Shown in pieces: positions 47,042-55,079 of a DNA stretch of 64,000 nucleotides. A program made the position numbers and the translations under genes. The stretch is from Rheinheimera sp. D18. Its GTDB lineage: Bacteria > Pseudomonadota > Gammaproteobacteria > Enterobacterales > Alteromonadaceae. The first letter of the stretch is position 1. Every line of letters starts with the position of its first letter. Below the pieces are notes generated by a model. It was not told where the DNA came from, ran no database searches, and saw nothing but the letters and a program-made list of their open reading frames with translations. The stretch is from the NCBI RefSeq assembly GCF_004345025.1, contig NZ_CP037745.1, positions 1,798,001-1,862,000 of the forward strand, written 5' to 3'.

Positions 47042-49528
47042 TTAACCTTGTAATACCCGACGTATTAACTGGGCACTCGGGATACGTAATAAGCGTTTTA
47101 ACTGCCACCAGCCCAATGCTGTTACCAATACCACACCTAACATTGGCCCTATCCACCATAAATTATAGTGTAAGTTAAAGGGCAAATTAAACACCCGTTG
47201 TTGCAGAACAAACAACATTATTTCGGCCAATATTGTGGCAAACAGCCCAGCCATTGCACCCAAGAACACGAACTCTAGCACTAACGCGTTACGTAAAAAT
47301 ATATAACGCGCCCCCAGAGTACGTAATATTGCTAGCTCTTGTTCGCGTTGTTCTAACGTTGCCTGTACCTGAGCCACTAAAACCAATGCTGCAGCCAAAC
47401 CGATAATAAGCAATATAAAGCTAAGCGCTATGGTTACTTGGCCAATAATGCTATTTACCTGAGCAATAATACTATCTACGCTGATCACTGTTACTGTAGG
47501 TAATAGGCGTACAAGCTGATTAAGTAACACACTTTGCTCTGGCGCCAGATAAAATGCATTGATATAAGTTGCTGGGAAATTTGCCAACAAATCAGGGCTT
47601 AAAATCATATAGAAGTTTGGCTGCAAGCTATTCCAGTCAACTTTTCTAATGCTGCTTACGTTTGCACTAAGTTCTTGACCACCAATAGAGAACGCGAGTG
47701 TATCGCCCAGTTTTATCGCCAGCCTTTGTGCAACCTCCGCCTCAACAGATACTTCGGCTTTAGCTTGCACGGCAAACCAGTGCCCAATGGTTAGCTCATT
47801 ATTTTGTGGTAAATCAGATAACCACGTTAAATTAAGTTCTCTACCAATACCAACACGCTGCGCCGAACGATCGTCTTTAGTAACCTCCTGTTGTACCTGT
47901 TCATTATTGATAGCCGTTAAGCGACCACGAACAACCGGATAATACTGTCCAAGCTTTAATTGATGCTGCTTAGCAAAACTATTAAGCGTATCACGCTGCG
48001 CCTCGGTTATATTAACTAAAAAATGATTAGGTGCGCCTACAGGGATTTGCTTCTGCCACTGTTCAATCAATTCTGAACGCAAAAAATATAGCGATAATGC
48101 TAAAAATATCGCCAAGCTAAAGGTGATTAACTGAAAACTATTCGCCCATAAACGCCGTCTTAAATTTGCCATTGCTAGCTTGCGCGCGCTGCTCTGCCCT
48201 GCAGCAACCGGTTTAACAAATTTAACTAACACCGCCGCAAAAACCATAAGTACCGCAGCGAATACGGCACAAATCACAAACAAACCAATACTGAGTACCA
48301 ATTCGCCACTAAATAGCCACATTAATGCCCATATTGCGGCCGCACCTACAACCCACTGCACAACATCAAAGCCTAAGCTAAGCGACGGCTGTTTTAATAC
48401 ATCTATCGCCGCTGTACTAGCTAAGCGCCACATAGGCCTTGCTGCAAATAATAGTGCGCAAATAACGCCGGTTAAACAACCTAACCATAATGGCCGCCAG
48501 CTAAACTCAGCGTGATAATCATTTAGGTAATATTTTATTCCCCAATGCGCAGCGTCAATGGCTAGCTGCCCCGCTATCACACCTGTTACTAAACTAAATA
48601 AGATAACCAAAAATAAATGGCTACCATAAAGTAGGCGTACTTGCTGAGTTGTTGCGCCTAAGGCTTTAATTACTGCCACCGCTTGGGTATTGCGCTGGCT
48701 ATAACGCGTTGCTGCAACTGCTGCGGCACACGCGGCTAAAATAATGCCGAGCAACCCAGCCAACAATAAAAAGCGCTCTGCGCGCTCTAATGCGCTGCCA
48801 ATAGCCGATTCGTTATCAAGCTTTTGCCAACGCTGATGCGAACTAAGCTGCGGTGCTATTGCTGATTCAAACTTAGCTAAGTTCGTTGCATTACCAGCGA
48901 ACAAGTAACGATAGGTAATTCGGCTACCTGGTTGAACAATTTGTGTCGCAGCCACGTCATCGATGTGCATTAAGACGCGCGGTGCCCCGCCAAATACACT
49001 TAACGGCGCATCAGGTTCATTCGCTATAACACCACCGACCGTTAACTTAGCCATGCCCAATTCAATCTGATCACCCACTGATAGTTTAAGCAGATCAAAC
49101 AAGCGCATTTCTAAGTACACGTCACCTTTATTAAGCGATACTGTTTTACCTTCAGCTATTCGAGAGGCGCGCTTCAATAACAACTCGCCCCGCAACGGAT
49201 AGCTATTATCAACCGCTTTTATTGTCACCAGCTGCATGATATCAGCGGCAAATAACATTGAATCAAATTGCATTTGTCGCGCAGTTTGCACCTTTAAATT
49301 TTCAGCTTGGGCAAAAATAGCCTGATCAAATGGCTGACTAGAACGCAATACACTGTCGGCCGCGGAAAACTGTGCACTTCGCTGCATAAGTGCGCTTTTT
49401 ACCCCTGTGGTAATGCCGCTTAAGCTAACGACTGAGCCAACAGCTAAAAAGAGTGCAAATGCAATAACCCAAAGCTCACCGCGGCGTAGCTCGCGCCAAA
49501 ATAAACGCCAAGCAATTTTAGCCAACAT
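47042..49528 (-). CDS. ybbP: FtsX/YbbP-type ABC transporter permease
   Basis: An 828-residue permease with the duplicated FtsX layout: one N-terminal helix, a large periplasmic domain, a three-helix block near residues 250-380, a further pair near 400-440, a second periplasmic domain, and a terminal three-helix block. The N-terminus AWRLFWRELRRGELWVIAFA is typical. The ATG at 49528 has AAGGG upstream and lies inside the ATPase gene (11-base overlap). It is an exporter or lipid/lipoprotein extraction component; the substrate is unknown. Confidence 0.9.
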   Translation of the reverse strand: MLAKIAWRLFWRELRRGELWVIAFALFLAVGSVVSLSGITTGVKSALMQRSAQFSAADSVLRSSQPFDQAIFAQAENLKVQTARQMQFDSMLFAADIMQLVTIKAVDNSYPLRGELLLKRASRIAEGKTVSLNKGDVYLEMRLFDLLKLSVGDQIELGMAKLTVGGVIANEPDAPLSVFGGAPRVLMHIDDVAATQIVQPGSRITYRYLFAGNATNLAKFESAIAPQLSSHQRWQKLDNESAIGSALERAERFLLLAGLLGIILAACAAAVAATRYSQRNTQAVAVIKALGATTQQVRLLYGSHLFLVILFSLVTGVIAGQLAIDAAHWGIKYYLNDYHAEFSWRPLWLGCLTGVICALLFAARPMWRLASTAAIDVLKQPSLSLGFDVVQWVVGAAAIWALMWLFSGELVLSIGLFVICAVFAAVLMVFAAVLVKFVKPVAAGQSSARKLAMANLRRRLWANSFQLITFSLAIFLALSLYFLRSELIEQWQKQIPVGAPNHFLVNITEAQRDTLNSFAKQHQLKLGQYYPVVRGRLTAINNEQVQQEVTKDDRSAQRVGIGRELNLTWLSDLPQNNELTIGHWFAVQAKAEVSVEAEVAQRLAIKLGDTLAFSIGGQELSANVSSIRKVDWNSLQPNFYMILSPDLLANFPATYINAFYLAPEQSVLLNQLVRLLPTVTVISVDSIIAQVNSIIGQVTIALSFILLIIGLAAALVLVAQVQATLEQREQELAILRTLGARYIFLRNALVLEFVFLGAMAGLFATILAEIMLFVLQQRVFNLPFNLHYNLWWIGPMLGVVLVTALGWWQLKRLLRIPSAQLIRRVLQG

Positions 49529-50228
49529 GTTGTGACCCTTGCATATCCGTTTCAATAAAACGTCCAGCTTGCATTTTATATTGCCGCTGGCAACGCGCAG
49601 CTAAATCATTATTATGTGTTACTAGCACCAATGTAGTGCCCTGCTCGGCATTAAGTTTAAACAGTAAGTCTTCTATTTTTAGCCCTGTAGCCGCGTCTAA
49701 GTTTGCCGACGGCTCGTCAGCAAAAAGCACATCAGGTTTAGTGATAAAGGCTCTTGCTATCGCAACTCGCTGCTGCTCGCCACCCGAAAGTTGAGCAGGA
49801 AAAAAGTCGGCTCGCTCGGCTAAGCCAACTTGCTGCAGCAGTATCAACCCTCGCGCCTTTGCATCTTTAATGCCTGCAAGCTCAGCCGGTAGTGTAATAT
49901 TTTCTAGTGCGGTTAGGCTGGGCAATAATAAAAATGATTGAAATACAAAACCGACATGCGCTGCTCGCACCCCGGCTCGCTCGTCTTCAGACAGTAAATG
50001 TAACGGATATTCAGCCAAAAACACTTCACCTTGGCTTGGCACGTCTAAACCAGCTAACAAACTAAGTAACGTTGATTTACCCGAACCAGAAGCGCCAACA
50101 ATAGCAACCGACTCACCACGATTGATCAACAAACTGATATCATGCAGTATGGTTAATGAACCGTCAGCAACTTTGACACTCTTAGTCAGTCCAGTCGCTT
50201 TAATATGAATTTCAGGTGCTATTATCAT
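49518..50228 (-). CDS. ybbA: ABC transporter ATP-binding protein YbbA
   Basis: A 236-residue ATPase of the LolD/MacB group. Walker A is GASGSGKST near residue 40, the signature is QLSGGEQQRVAIARA, and Walker B is DVLFADEPSANLD. It closely resembles E. coli YbbA, including HVGFVFQSFLLLPSLTALEN. It overlaps the permease gene and works with it. Its start codon overlaps that of the divergent tesA gene by two bases. Confidence 0.92.
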   Translation of the reverse strand: MIIAPEIHIKATGLTKSVKVADGSLTILHDISLLINRGESVAIVGASGSGKSTLLSLLAGLDVPSQGEVFLAEYPLHLLSEDERAGVRAAHVGFVFQSFLLLPSLTALENITLPAELAGIKDAKARGLILLQQVGLAERADFFPAQLSGGEQQRVAIARAFITKPDVLFADEPSANLDAATGLKIEDLLFKLNAEQGTTLVLVTHNNDLAARCQRQYKMQAGRFIETDMQGSQHVG

Positions 50229-50814
50229 GCGTATTATCTTCTTTCTCGTTTTGGGTTTATTTAGTCAAGGCGCTATTGCACAAAAACTGCTGATCCTTGG
50301 CGACAGTTTAAGTGCTGCATACGGCATGCAACAACAGCAAGGTTGGCCACAGTTATTACAAAGTAATACTGACTGGCAATTAGTTAACACAAGTATTAGT
50401 GGCGAAACAACGGCGGGAGGTTTAGCTCGCCTACCAGCGCTGCTTAAACTACATCAACCCGACGTAGTACTAATTGAACTTGGTGGTAATGATGGTTTGC
50501 GTGGTTTTACTATTGATTCCATTCAAACAAATTTAAGCAAAATCATTACAGTTACGAAGCAGCATAAAGCTACGCCAGTATTAATGCAAATACGCATACC
50601 ACCTAACTATGGACCACGTTATGGTCAACTATTTAGTGATATTTATCCACAGTTAGCAGAAAAACATAAACTTATGTTATGGCCGTTTTTTATGGATAAT
50701 ATTGCCGTTGATAATACATTGATGCAAGAAGACGGAATTCATCCGAATAGCAAAGCACAACCGCTAATTAGCGATTTTGTTGGAAAGTTATTATTGGATT
50801 TGAAAACAGAATAA
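50227..50814 (+). CDS. tesA: Acyl-CoA thioesterase I / lysophospholipase TesA
   Basis: A 195-residue periplasmic GDSL hydrolase. A signal peptide spans about residues 1-18 (IIFFLVLGLFSQGAIA). LLILGDSLSAAYGM holds the nucleophilic serine, GGNDGLRG the oxyanion asparagine, and EDGIHPNSKA the catalytic Asp and His. It hydrolyses acyl thioesters and lysophospholipids. AGGTG about 10 bases before the ATG is a possible ribosome site. It is divergent from ybbA-ybbP, as in E. coli. Confidence 0.95.
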   Translation: MRIIFFLVLGLFSQGAIAQKLLILGDSLSAAYGMQQQQGWPQLLQSNTDWQLVNTSISGETTAGGLARLPALLKLHQPDVVLIELGGNDGLRGFTIDSIQTNLSKIITVTKQHKATPVLMQIRIPPNYGPRYGQLFSDIYPQLAEKHKLMLWPFFMDNIAVDNTLMQEDGIHPNSKAQPLISDFVGKLLLDLKTE

Positions 50815-50872
50815 CAGTGGGATGTGTTTTTAATTAACTAATCAAACTTAATTACTGCGCTAGTGACGCTAA

Positions 50873-50948
50873 TGGCGTCCCCTAGGGGATTCGAACCCCT
50901 GTTACCGCCGTGAAAGGGCGGTGTCCTAGGCCTCTAGACGAAGGGGAC
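50873..50948 (-). tRNA. tRNA-Glu (TTC), copy 3 in transcription order
   Basis: A 76-base tRNA with the CCA end encoded. The acceptor stem pairs GTCCCCT with AGGGGAC. The anticodon stem-loop CCGCC-CTTTCAC-GGCGG gives anticodon TTC. GTTCGAATC is the T-loop. It is identical to the two copies upstream. Confidence 0.97.
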
Positions 50949-50978
50949 ACAGTAGATAAAGCGCTGAATGAGATGAAT

Positions 50979-51054
50979 TGGCGTCCCCTAGGGGATTCGA
51001 ACCCCTGTTACCGCCGTGAAAGGGCGGTGTCCTAGGCCTCTAGACGAAGGGGAC
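50979..51054 (-). tRNA. tRNA-Glu (TTC), copy 2 in transcription order
   Basis: Identical in all 76 bases to the copies on either side, with CCA encoded. It is separated from the next copy by 30 bases and from the previous one by 36 bases. Confidence 0.97.
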
Positions 51055-51090
51055 GCTGTGACATTCATTCAAAAAAGTGTGCAGATTTAT

Positions 51091-51166
51091 TGGCGTCCCC
51101 TAGGGGATTCGAACCCCTGTTACCGCCGTGAAAGGGCGGTGTCCTAGGCCTCTAGACGAAGGGGAC
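51091..51166 (-). tRNA. tRNA-Glu (TTC), copy 1 in transcription order
   Basis: 76-base tRNA-Glu with anticodon TTC and encoded CCA, identical to the next two. It lies 14 bases after the tRNA-Ala gene on the same strand and is surely in the same transcript. Confidence 0.97.
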
Positions 51167-51180
51167 GCACTGTAAAATCT

Positions 51181-51256
<76 letters not shown>

Positions 51257-51304
51257 ACACTTTTATATTCATAACTAATTACATTAGTGCTGAACACGGG
51301 GCGC

Positions 51305-51333
51305 ATTCTAGGGTGCCACTCAAAATGTGTCAA
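51305..51333 (-). promoter_or_regulatory. Strong sigma-70 promoter of the tRNA operon
   Basis: On the minus strand TTGACA (51333-51328), a 17-base spacer and TAGAAT (51310-51305) are followed by the GC-rich discriminator GCGCCCCG. This is the classic layout of stringently controlled stable-RNA promoters. It lies about 50 bases upstream of the tRNA-Ala gene. Confidence 0.92.
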
Positions 51334-51583
51334 CAGTTTTTTCTCCGTCACTGTTTGTTCGCACGTTTTTTAAACGCAAAGATTATATTGTCAGCAAAAA
51401 ATTCAAAAACAGCTGTTTTCTAGTGGCTTAGCTAGCTAAAAATTAAGGTATTGCCTCGACCAGAATAAAAAACTCAACCATGATAAGATAGCATATCTCG
51501 TGTTAAGGTCAGTTTTTGTATAAAATAGCACTGCCCTACCAGCCTAAATTTGTAAGCTAGCTATTATTAAAGGATTATCAGTA
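51334..51583 (+). other. Leader region of the ExeA-like gene
   Basis: A 250-base AT-rich stretch between the tRNA promoter and the EPS ATPase gene. It contains a perfect 14-base palindrome AAAACAGCTGTTTT at 51406-51419 and an AT-rich TTGTATAAAATAG near 51517 that could be a -10 region. An AAGGA ribosome site precedes the next gene. I see no coding frame or RNA gene. Confidence 0.5.
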
Positions 51584-52567
51584 ATGTACGAGAAGTACTA
51601 CGGACTAAAGGACCGGCCATTTCAGCTCACTCCGCACCCTAATTGGTTTTATGCTAGTAAGTTGCATAAACGTGCGCTCGCCTACCTGCAGTACGGTTTA
51701 TCGCAAGGTGAAGGTTTTATCGTTATTACCGGCGATGTAGGCACCGGTAAAACTACCATTGCTAACCAATTAGTCAGTCAGCTAAATCAAGATGAGATAA
51801 TAGCCAAGCAAATTGTAACCTCAAAGTTAGAACCCGATGATCTGATTAGAATGATTGCATCCAGTTTTAATCTAGCTGTAACCGAGCACACCAAAGCAAA
51901 TTACTTAGACGCGATATACAATTATCTAAAGCGCTTACACTCGCAACACCGACGCGCGCTGCTACTGGTAGATGAAGCTCAGAATCTACCTTTAGACTCT
52001 ATTGAGGAGCTGCGCATGCTGTCTAACTTTCAATTTAACGGCAAACCGTTACTACAAAGTTTTCTATTAGGCCAAAATGAGTTAAATGCTGTTATCCAGG
52101 CTCCTAATATGGAACAATTTAGACAACGTATTATTGCTTCATCAAATTTATCAGCGTTACAAGCAGATGATACTAAAGCCTATATAGAGTATCGCTTAGT
52201 TCAAGCGGGCGGCGACAGTTCTATAATCCAAGAAAATTGCTACCCGTTAATTCACCAGCAAAGCCGGGGTATTCCAAGAAAAATTCATACCTTAATGGAC
52301 CGAGTATTACTATATGGTTACTTAGAAGATAAACGTCAATTAACGATGAGTGATGTGCAGTTAGTTATAGATGAAATAAACCAAGAAGTTGCCAACCTAA
52401 GTCCCAATGTCAAACCGGTTGAACAGCACGTAGATCACTATCAAAATAGTATTTCTGCTGATTTAAACAAAGCAATTGAAGATAAATTGAAATTGTTAAA
52501 AGAGATGGATGAACTACTGAATAAACAATATAAGGCATTACAACAGCCTGATAATAAACATCAATAA
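51584..52567 (+). CDS. XrtA/PEP-CTERM system-associated ExeA-like ATPase
   Basis: A 327-residue P-loop ATPase of the GspA/ExeA type. MYEKYYGLKDRPFQLTPHPN is the family start, Walker A is GDVGTGKT (50-57) and Walker B is LLLVDEAQN near 131. The QYGLSQGEGFIVITGDVG segment matches the ATPase found in exosortase A polysaccharide clusters. The C-terminus (about 285-327) is a predicted coiled coil. It is transcribed toward the convergent beta-barrel gene and away from the tRNA operon, with an AAGGA ribosome site. Confidence 0.88.
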   Translation: MYEKYYGLKDRPFQLTPHPNWFYASKLHKRALAYLQYGLSQGEGFIVITGDVGTGKTTIANQLVSQLNQDEIIAKQIVTSKLEPDDLIRMIASSFNLAVTEHTKANYLDAIYNYLKRLHSQHRRALLLVDEAQNLPLDSIEELRMLSNFQFNGKPLLQSFLLGQNELNAVIQAPNMEQFRQRIIASSNLSALQADDTKAYIEYRLVQAGGDSSIIQENCYPLIHQQSRGIPRKIHTLMDRVLLYGYLEDKRQLTMSDVQLVIDEINQEVANLSPNVKPVEQHVDHYQNSISADLNKAIEDKLKLLKEMDELLNKQYKALQQPDNKHQ

Positions 52568-52575
52568 TCAGGCTG
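52544..52575 (+). terminator. Possible terminator of the ExeA-like gene
   Basis: CAGCCTGAT and ATCAGGCTG form a 9-bp stem with a 14-base loop across the stop codon. The T-rich tail is weak. Confidence 0.4.
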
Positions 52576-52594
52576 CTGTTTATTTTCTTATAGA

Positions 52595-54190
52595 CTAAAA
52601 ACGGTAATCGTAGCTTAACCACACTCGGTTTTCTTGCAAATCAAACTGTGTTTGATTTGAGCTACGCTTTACCCGTCTAACATTAAGCGACACATCTGAA
52701 TGGTCATTAAGTTTCACTTCAGTGCCAGCGGTTAATTGTATGTTCTTATCAGTACGCTGCTCTAAAGAGTACTCCAACTCGTAAACATTAACAGCAGCGG
52801 AAAACGTTATTAAAGGAGACAAACGCCACTTACCATTAAATGACACTGCTTTGGTTTTGTTTAACCTACTGCTTTCGACATATTCATCTTCAGAACGAAC
52901 AATGTTCAGAGATAATGCTAATCGATCTTTGTCATAGGCTAAATTAAAAGAACCACCTTTGCGCAACACAACATTTTCAGTAATTTCCACATCCGTTCTA
53001 ACAAAGTTTTGTAAAACTTCACCTGGAGCTAACTGATAGTTCGCAGTGGGCGGTAAAAAGCAGCCTGTGATACTGCTAGAGGCGCCGGAACAGACGAATA
53101 AACCTAAATCAGTAAACTGCCGGTCTAAGCCATTGTTCACAGTCACACGTTCATTGTAACTAAGTTTGGCCGACAGGTGCTGTAATCGATAACTGCCTGA
53201 CACCTCAACAGAACGGCCGTAGTAACGCCTGTCTAATATAACTTGTATGGATGAACGTCGAGTTGGTGCTATCAACATATCAAGCGCCCAATAGTTATCG
53301 TTGGTCTCTTCAAGTTGCTGTTGCGAGTAACGATTATAAGTAGCATTAATATATGACACTTTACCAAAACGATATTCAAGACCCGTACCTACCGACCTAA
53401 ACTCATTAGTATAGTTTGTGGCAATGTCGTTAGTTTCAAACCTAGCTCTATTCACCCAAGCTAAATTATGAAACATAGGCACGCCTACAATTACATCTGC
53501 ATTTTTAGACGTTAAGCTAGTGCCAATATCTCTCACGCTTTGCGAATATGCACTGTTAATTAGCCAATAAAATTCATTAGTACGCTGTCGCTTACCAAGA
53601 GAAAACGACGCAGCATAAAGCTCATTATCAAAATTGCCTAACACATCATCGTTTTCAGGCGCTTTAGAGTTAACCTGGCTAGCTGTTAGGCTTAGTGAAG
53701 ACTGAATTTCCTTATGGGGTGCTGAGCGCAAAAGTAATGAGGTTCTTAAATTTTGAGTTTTGCTTAAATCAGCATAACCAGTTATCTCGTCGGCAAAGAT
53801 ACCGCGTTGTGAATTTCGTACTCGATAATCTTTATTTGCACTGACACTCCAAACTACTCGTTTATCCCAAGCGGATAAACGAGTATCAAAATTTATATAA
53901 TCGAGTGATTTGTCAGTGCGTTGCTTATCATCGTAAAATATATTTTTTTGCTGCCAACCGAAAATAGATACTAAGTTTTTGCTATCGTAAAGTAGCGCAA
54001 TATCAGGCGTTAGTACCGCTGCCGCGCCCTTATCCCAAGCATCATTAGACTCTTTCTTTAACTGGTAAGCATAAGTATCAAGCAGCAAGCTTGGTTTTAA
54101 CTGCCAATCACCGGCGGTAGCACTAGCGCTTACCAGACCGAACGTTATCAATAGAGATAACGTCGATATCCGATATTTAGGCACCACCAT
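52595..54190 (-). CDS. EPS-locus outer membrane beta-barrel protein (TIGR03016-like)
   Basis: A 531-residue exported protein. A signal peptide covers about the first 26 residues, ending ASATAG. The rest is rich in alternating aromatic/polar beta strands, such as WLINSAYSQSVRD and VSYINATYNRY, and ends YDYRF with the terminal Phe typical of outer membrane barrels. Proteins of this type accompany PEP-CTERM polysaccharide clusters and may form the outer membrane exit. The ATG at 54190 lies in the last codons of the kinase gene (14-base overlap); an upstream in-frame extension is less likely. A Cys pair lies in an extracellular-type loop near residue 370. Confidence 0.8.
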   Translation of the reverse strand: MVVPKYRISTLSLLITFGLVSASATAGDWQLKPSLLLDTYAYQLKKESNDAWDKGAAAVLTPDIALLYDSKNLVSIFGWQQKNIFYDDKQRTDKSLDYINFDTRLSAWDKRVVWSVSANKDYRVRNSQRGIFADEITGYADLSKTQNLRTSLLLRSAPHKEIQSSLSLTASQVNSKAPENDDVLGNFDNELYAASFSLGKRQRTNEFYWLINSAYSQSVRDIGTSLTSKNADVIVGVPMFHNLAWVNRARFETNDIATNYTNEFRSVGTGLEYRFGKVSYINATYNRYSQQQLEETNDNYWALDMLIAPTRRSSIQVILDRRYYGRSVEVSGSYRLQHLSAKLSYNERVTVNNGLDRQFTDLGLFVCSGASSSITGCFLPPTANYQLAPGEVLQNFVRTDVEITENVVLRKGGSFNLAYDKDRLALSLNIVRSEDEYVESSRLNKTKAVSFNGKWRLSPLITFSAAVNVYELEYSLEQRTDKNIQLTAGTEVKLNDHSDVSLNVRRVKRSSNQTQFDLQENRVWLSYDYRF

Positions 54191-55079
54191 AATAGTACCC
54201 ATATCCATAGTCTCCTGCTTGAGCACGATGAGCCTTGTTAATCACAAAACCTACAGCTATTTCAGGTGGGATTAGCGCTATTGATTGTTCAATTTCAGAT
54301 AATTTAGATTTATTTTCTTCAACCACAATAATAGCTTGCCCGCACATGGTGGCGACTACGGCCGTTTCATTGACGCCAAGAAGTGGTGGTGCATCAAATA
54401 TTACTATTCGATCTTTATAACGCGTAGCAAACTCGTTAGCTAATTCAGCCATTTTTTGGCTTGCTAACAGCTCTGTTGATAAGTGATGAGCCCTACCCGC
54501 CGATATTATTTTTAAACGCTCAACGTTTGTAGATAAAATAATGTCCTGCACATCTATGTTGTCTGATGACAAATAATCGGTAAGGCCAAGGTTGCTCTCA
54601 AAACCTAATGTTTTAGACACCTGAGGTCTTAACACGTCAGCATCAACTAGCAGTACCGTTTTGTCTTGTTCAAGCGCAATACTCAACGCAAGATTAATCG
54701 AAGTAAAGGTTTTCCCTTCACCCGGCCTTGAGCTACTGACTAAGATTAAATTAGGGTGTTTCAGTGAGCGGCTTATCGGGCCAAACGCATTACTGATCAA
54801 CTTACGTTTGATAACACTAAATTCTTCATTGATTACCCGACGTTTCGCTGATAAAGACACAAAATGGCGCTGTTCTAAATCGGCTAAATCTAACTCGATG
54901 CAAGTAGAATGTGTGCTTGTGGGTTCGACAGCACCCTGTGTCGCAGAACTAGTATGCTTTTTATAGTCTGCATGTAATGGCGGCTCTATGCTTTCAGCGC
55001 TCACTACTTTTTTAAGTGGTGTTGTCGACGAGTCTTTGTTTAATAGCTGCTTATCTACTGCTTTTTCTATAATGCTCAC
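54177..55079 (-). CDS. XrtA-associated tyrosine autokinase
   Basis: A 300-residue BY-kinase of the CpsD/CapB type. Walker A is SSRPGEGKT (116-124), Walker A' is LLVDADVLRPQ, and Walker B is IVIFDAPPLLG. The C-terminus holds a Tyr cluster (residues 291, 293, 295, 296 and 297), the usual autophosphorylation tail. Phosphorylation cycles with the chain-length protein control polymer export. The start overlaps the chain-length gene by 4 bases. Residues 1-60 are variable and likely disordered. Confidence 0.9.
   Translation of the reverse strand: MSIIEKAVDKQLLNKDSSTTPLKKVVSAESIEPPLHADYKKHTSSATQGAVEPTSTHSTCIELDLADLEQRHFVSLSAKRRVINEEFSVIKRKLISNAFGPISRSLKHPNLILVSSSRPGEGKTFTSINLALSIALEQDKTVLLVDADVLRPQVSKTLGFESNLGLTDYLSSDNIDVQDIILSTNVERLKIISAGRAHHLSTELLASQKMAELANEFATRYKDRIVIFDAPPLLGVNETAVVATMCGQAIIVVEENKSKLSEIEQSIALIPPEIAVGFVINKAHRAQAGDYGYGYYYGGA

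Noticed and set aside
51309-51323. A TGGCAC-like sigma-54 motif within the tRNA promoter (minus strand)
   Set aside because: The TGGCAC and TGC elements fall inside a near-perfect sigma-70 promoter and point to tRNA genes, so the match is taken as coincidence.
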